Of a stretch of 64,000 bases of DNA, positions 60,717 through 64,000 are shown in pieces; the first letter of the stretch is position 1; each line of letters opens with the position of its first letter. The notes beneath the pieces are model-generated. The model ran no database searches and was not told where the DNA came from. It was given only the letters and a program-made list of their open reading frames with translations. The position numbers were made by a program, and so were the translations under genes. Source of the DNA: Bacteroidales bacterium. Its GTDB lineage: Bacteria; Bacteroidota; Bacteroidia; Bacteroidales; F082. The stretch is from NCBI GenBank assembly GCA_017461665.1, contig JAFTXI010000041.1, forward strand, positions 40,797 through 104,796. Reading direction: 5' to 3'.

Positions 60717-61775
60717 ATGAAAAAAAGAATTTTTACCATTGCAACATTATTTGTTGCAGCAGCTATTTCGGTAGCAGTTGTTTCATGCCAAAAGGACAAT
60801 GAAACAACAGAAGAAAATGTTGTGGCAAAATCAGCCAACAACGAATCAAAAGAATTGTTAAATCGCATTTACGCTTTCCAGGAACTCCGCGACAATATTA
60901 ATGCGGGAGAGAAATCCAATGGCAGCATGAGTTTACAGGAAATGCGCGACAACATCGACCTTACGTTCAATTACGAACACAGCCAACATGCAACGCCATT
61001 CGCAAACGCCACTTTAGACACTTTCTATGTTGCCATGCCAGCACTTGACGCAAACGGCAATGTAACAGAAGCAGATGCTATTGCAACCTACAACGCTTTT
61101 GAAACAAATTTGGAAAAACTCTTGGCATCTGTTGATGGCGACATGAACTTAGCCAAGAACTTCAGTATCAAACTTCCGGAAGCAGGTGCAAAAAGTGGAA
61201 ATGACATTGAAGTGGTGTTTACATTGGGAATAAGAGATGGGGTTCATTCATCAATGGGCCCATTTGTAGAAGGTGATGATTATTATTGGGGTAAGATGCT
61301 TGGGCGCTGTGATCATGACTCAACTGTACGCATTACAGATGCAGCAGCTGAACTAACAAATAAATTTAGATTTACTCCTGATGCAGAACATGAAGGAATG
61401 AATTACTTGGTACATAGTGTTGAATATGGTAAATATACGCCATATTACAAAGAATGGGAAGGATATACCTATTACGCTGATACTACTGTTACATGTGCAG
61501 ATTATTGGTTGTTCCTTGATTTTGGAGGTTCAAATGAAGAACCATGTATTTCACACAAAGAATTGAATTGCTATTGGCATAATATAAGAAATAATGTTGC
61601 TTTACCAAATGCTCCACTACACTATAGTCCCCTGAATAGAATTCCATATTATGAATGTATGGTAAAGGATGAAGATTATTGGGCTTATTATGAAGAGTCA
61701 CTGCAAAAGGGTGCTGTAATAAGAATGCATAATTTAGATGTTGTTTATGCCATAGTTGTGTACTATCAAAAATAA
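60717..61775 (+). CDS. Uncharacterised Bacteroidales lipoprotein
   Basis: 352-residue lipoprotein (VVSC, Cys24). Not a named family to me. The N-terminal half has a helical segment (SLQEMRDNIDLTFNYEHS) followed by DTFYVAMPALDANGNVTEADAIATYNAF, a layout shared with the truncated lipoprotein at 18807. The C-terminal half is Cys/Trp/Tyr-rich (GRCDHDSTVRI, TCADYWLFLDF, CISHKELNCYWHNIRNNV), perhaps with disulfides or metal sites. It stops 8 bp before the next cargo gene, so the two are one operon. Probably exposed on the outer membrane or in the periplasm. Confidence 0.75.
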   Translation: MKKRIFTIATLFVAAAISVAVVSCQKDNETTEENVVAKSANNESKELLNRIYAFQELRDNINAGEKSNGSMSLQEMRDNIDLTFNYEHSQHATPFANATLDTFYVAMPALDANGNVTEADAIATYNAFETNLEKLLASVDGDMNLAKNFSIKLPEAGAKSGNDIEVVFTLGIRDGVHSSMGPFVEGDDYYWGKMLGRCDHDSTVRITDAAAELTNKFRFTPDAEHEGMNYLVHSVEYGKYTPYYKEWEGYTYYADTTVTCADYWLFLDFGGSNEEPCISHKELNCYWHNIRNNVALPNAPLHYSPLNRIPYYECMVKDEDYWAYYEESLQKGAVIRMHNLDVVYAIVVYYQK

Positions 61776-61783
61776 AGTTTTTT

Positions 61784-63451
61784 ATGCGCATCAGATTAAT
61801 ACTTGTAGTCATACTGTCCATTGTTTTGGTGGACAGTATGATGTCTCAAGAATGGGAGTTCAAAACTGATAGTGGTCTCGATCATCCTTATTACAGGAAC
61901 TTCACCGATGCTATAGAGTTGCAGGACGGTAATATAGTGGTGAATACGCCTTTAAACTTTAACATACCAGGCCACGCAAGTGTACCTCATCCTGGTTTGA
62001 TGAAAATCTCTACCGATGGTACTGAGTTGGCAAGAAACAATTATTTCCGTCCATCATATTGTTCCATATCCTACAATCAGATTCTTGAAAACGAAGAAGG
62101 AGAGTTGTTTGCATTGATGACGTACAGTCCTGACCATGAAAGATCGTCGGAAAATTATTTTATGAATTTCGATAATCCTCCATCTGAGGCTGTTTTAGGC
62201 TTATACAAATTAGACGAAGAACTTAATATTGTTGAAAGCTACGAACATTACATTCCTATTGACACCACAGAAAATTTCGGTTTCGATCCGTCGTGGGATT
62301 ATATGCCGAACGAAAATTGTGGACGCTTATATCTGTTTACATCTTTTATCGATAATGTTGGAGATATTGTAGGTGCTTTCTTCAAATGTCCAACTTTTCA
62401 TAGTCCTAATCAAGCAGAACATGATTCCTTATTTTTTTTTAAGATGAATTTTGAAGGTGAAATACTGCAAATGAAAGGTTTTGAATATCCTAAAGCCGGC
62501 ATAAACACTTTTACTTACAGAAGAAATTGCATGAGCGAAACAGATTTACATTATATCTTATATCAGGTAGATGGCGTAAATGGTTATGATACAGGTGGTG
62601 AAGCAATGTATATGGATAAGGAATTTAATCTTGTTAATATAAAACCAATGCGCCATCATAGTACAGAGCATCCGGATTATGGAGGTGCTGTTGATTATAT
62701 TTCAGTAGTTAGAAGTAGTAGTGATATGCTTTATTTAGCTGCAAGATATCACGAGGGTAGCAACGGTGGTAAGTATGATTGCGTATTATACGAAATGGAT
62801 GACAACCTGAATGATTCTGCGGAGATATTACCTATAATCAAACATATACGAAGAGGTGAGCAAAAACAGTATGATTATCATGCTTTTAACAATGCAATCG
62901 TTCTAAAAGAATGCGGTTCATTGATTTTTGTTTATAATATGGATGTTGATGGCTTATATCATAACACTGACTCGTGGGTTGTGATAGAACATTTGAATTC
63001 TAATCTTGAAACTATATCAAGTGTGTATTACACTTCAGATAATGATGAAATACATACGGTTGTAAATTCCATATTATCAACAAAAGAAGAAGATTTGTTG
63101 CTTGTTGGGACTAGTCATGGTTTAGAAGGAGATAAATCATGGTGTTTCGTTACCAAATTCCCAGCATCAGCTTTTCTCAACATCGAAGAAGCTCACGCTC
63201 ACAACTTAAAACTCGCTGTGGCTTATCCAAATCCTGGCGGAGATGTTATGAATATCAGAACCGGCTTGCGTAATGCAACATTATCTGTTTATGATATGCA
63301 AGGAAGAAAGATTCATGAACAGGAAATCACAGATGAGATTACAAGCGTAGATGCTTCAAGATGGGAGAATGGAACGTATGTTTGGAAATTAGGAATTAGG
63401 AATGAGGAATTAGGAATGAAGTGTGTTGAGAGTGGGAAGTGGGTGAAGTAG
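61784..63451 (+). CDS. T9SS-exported propeller-like protein with CTD
   Basis: 555 residues: signal peptide (LILVVILSIVLVDSMMSQ) and a repeated beta region about 25-465 with blades of the type DGNIVVNTPL, LMKISTDGTELARNNYF and EGELFALMTYS. A type A CTD follows (YPNPGGDVMNIRTG, LSVYDMQGRKIHEQEI, NGTYVWKLGI). The end is unusual: after WKLG it continues IRNEELGMKCVESGKWVK, encoded partly by heptads aattagg, so the sorting signal is extended. A perfect 11-bp inverted repeat (61810-61840) lies within the signal-peptide codons. The layout resembles the frameshifted gene at 17335-18789. Confidence 0.82.
   Translation: MRIRLILVVILSIVLVDSMMSQEWEFKTDSGLDHPYYRNFTDAIELQDGNIVVNTPLNFNIPGHASVPHPGLMKISTDGTELARNNYFRPSYCSISYNQILENEEGELFALMTYSPDHERSSENYFMNFDNPPSEAVLGLYKLDEELNIVESYEHYIPIDTTENFGFDPSWDYMPNENCGRLYLFTSFIDNVGDIVGAFFKCPTFHSPNQAEHDSLFFFKMNFEGEILQMKGFEYPKAGINTFTYRRNCMSETDLHYILYQVDGVNGYDTGGEAMYMDKEFNLVNIKPMRHHSTEHPDYGGAVDYISVVRSSSDMLYLAARYHEGSNGGKYDCVLYEMDDNLNDSAEILPIIKHIRRGEQKQYDYHAFNNAIVLKECGSLIFVYNMDVDGLYHNTDSWVVIEHLNSNLETISSVYYTSDNDEIHTVVNSILSTKEEDLLLVGTSHGLEGDKSWCFVTKFPASAFLNIEEAHAHNLKLAVAYPNPGGDVMNIRTGLRNATLSVYDMQGRKIHEQEITDEITSVDASRWENGTYVWKLGIRNEELGMKCVESGKWVK
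61809..61841 (+). promoter_or_regulatory. Hairpin in the signal-peptide codons of the cargo gene
   Basis: catactgtcca (61810-61820) and tggacagtatg (61830-61840) pair perfectly around a 9-nt loop, and one more base pair is possible outside. The hairpin starts 26 bp after the start codon and could slow or gate translation; the role is inference. Confidence 0.55.
63395..63426 (+). repeat. Heptad array in the CTD of the cargo gene
   Basis: aattagg, aattagg, aatgagg, aattagg, aatgaag, translated as LGIRNEELGMK. Confidence 0.8.
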
Positions 63452-63505
63452 AACTTTAGAACTTTAGAATTTTAGAACTTTAGAATCTGAGAAACTGAGA
63501 AATCA
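63452..63505. repeat. Octad array after the last cargo gene
   Basis: agaacttt, agaacttt, agaatttt, agaacttt, agaatctg, agaaactg, agaaatc. Confidence 0.75.
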
Positions 63506-63510
63506 TGTAT

Positions 63511-63529
63511 GGACACATTGAATGTGTCC
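63511..63529. repeat. Short GGAC hairpin (family A)
   Basis: ggacacattgaatgtgtcc, identical to the copy at 57908. Confidence 0.8.
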
Positions 63530-63550
63530 TAAAAATCTAAAAATTATAGA

Positions 63551-63604
63551 GGCGTTTCAGTGTTTCCAACAAAAATGGATAAACATTGAAACGTCTTTTT
63601 TTTT
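63551..63604 (+). terminator. Intrinsic terminator of the module
   Basis: ggcgtttcagtgttt (63551-63565) pairs with aaacattgaaacgtc (63581-63595) with two G-T wobbles, followed by nine T residues. Confidence 0.75.
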
Positions 63605-64000
63605 AGAATCTTAGAACTTTAGAATCTCAGAACTTCAAAATCTCGGTGACTTGGTATCTCTCGCAAAGTCGCAGAGTATCGCAAAGATGACTTGTCAAGA
63701 CTCTGCGCTGCTTTGCGACTCTGCGAGTTGTTAGAACTTGTAATTTTGGAAGTTGTAGAGATTCAATTATTTACCCCCCCCGATTTTCTTAAAAAACATT
63801 AAAAAATGTTTGGAAAATTGAAATAAAAATATAAACTTTGCGGAACATAATAGAGAAGTAAAAAAAGATATGGAGAATAAGAAAAACGACATACGAATTT
63901 TAGGCAAGAACAAGTTCATAGAACGTATATCTCGATGAATATAGCATTTATCGAGAGTTATTTTTAAAGAAATAAATCAAACTACTGATGTGGAAAAATG
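63602..64000. other. Repeat-rich region without a convincing gene
   Basis: It starts with an octad array (63602-63650). An imperfect inverted repeat of about 29 bp per arm follows, built from cgcaaagt/cgcagagt units (63660-63688 and 63698-63726). There is then a run of eight C residues (63774-63781) in AT-rich DNA. From 63870 there is a 22-codon frame (MENKKNDIRILGKNKFIERI...) ending at 63938; the next frame continues LDEYSIYRELFLKK, so a small or frameshifted gene running off the window is possible. A weak promoter-like AAACTTTG lies at 63833. Confidence 0.4.

Noticed and set aside
60529-60720. 63-codon frame between the DUF3244 and lipoprotein genes
   Set aside because: It is almost wholly repeat DNA shared with the regulator gene, with no signal peptide or domain.

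Overview
The window comes from a low-GC member of the Bacteroidetes, most likely an uncultured anaerobic or host-associated member of the Bacteroidales. The evidence is a complete core type IX secretion system (T9SS: porP, porK, porL, porM, porN, plus porW and porZ), several secreted proteins with T9SS type A C-terminal sorting domains (CTDs), Bacteroidetes-type promoters (TAnnTTTG), DUF3244 and TPR-TM-HTH proteins, and an AtpB with a signal peptide. The genus cannot be read from the sequence. A mevalonate isoprenoid operon is present, which is notable because many Bacteroidales use the MEP route.

Layout. 1-1.2 kb: 3' part of an LRR gene. 1.3-6.2 kb: PepSY-like protein and a leftward mevalonate operon (HMG-CoA reductase, GYDIA GHMP kinase, diphosphomevalonate decarboxylase, mevalonate kinase). 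6.3-15.9 kb: four rightward T9SS cargo genes, two adhesin-like and two thioredoxin-like. 16-20.6 kb: a serine hydrolase, then a decaying cluster (frameshifted T9SS cargo, lipoprotein without a signal peptide, broken TPR-HTH regulator). 20.7-24.7 kb: recO, porZ and a secreted nuclease. 24.7-29.7 kb: gpmA, phosphatase, TatD, TcdA, four-helix protein, zinc-ribbon protein, RNase H. 29.7-35 kb: ATP synthase atpBEFHAG without atpDC. 35-38.5 kb: pgi, U32 peptidase, PHP phosphatase. 38.7-47.2 kb: leftward rpmF, yceD, S41 protease, fabD, Bax-inhibitor, folE, small membrane protein, bactofilin and porW. 47.3-52.1 kb: dnaX, acyltransferase, M23 peptidase, rseP. 52.2-57.9 kb: porP-K-L-M-N. 58-63.5 kb: TPR-TM-HTH regulator, DUF3244 protein, lipoprotein and T9SS cargo.

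Two things stand out. First, the DNA is littered with short repeats: arrays with 7-bp and 8-bp periods, and at least two hairpin families (about 19 bp, GGAC...GTCC; about 50 bp, GTAGAGACG...CGTCTC). They fill gene ends and intergenic gaps. They are also read in frame inside conserved genes (mevalonate kinase, GHMP kinase, HMG-CoA reductase C-terminus, recO, tatD, rnhA and a regulator), recalling the palindromic elements inside Rickettsia genes. Second, a module of TPR-HTH regulator, (DUF3244), lipoprotein and T9SS-exported protein seems to occur twice: intact at 58-63.5 kb and decayed at 17.3-20.6 kb. The secretion genes supply the export route for the CTD cargo encoded in the same window.

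No rRNA, tRNA, CRISPR array, insertion sequence or prophage was recognised.
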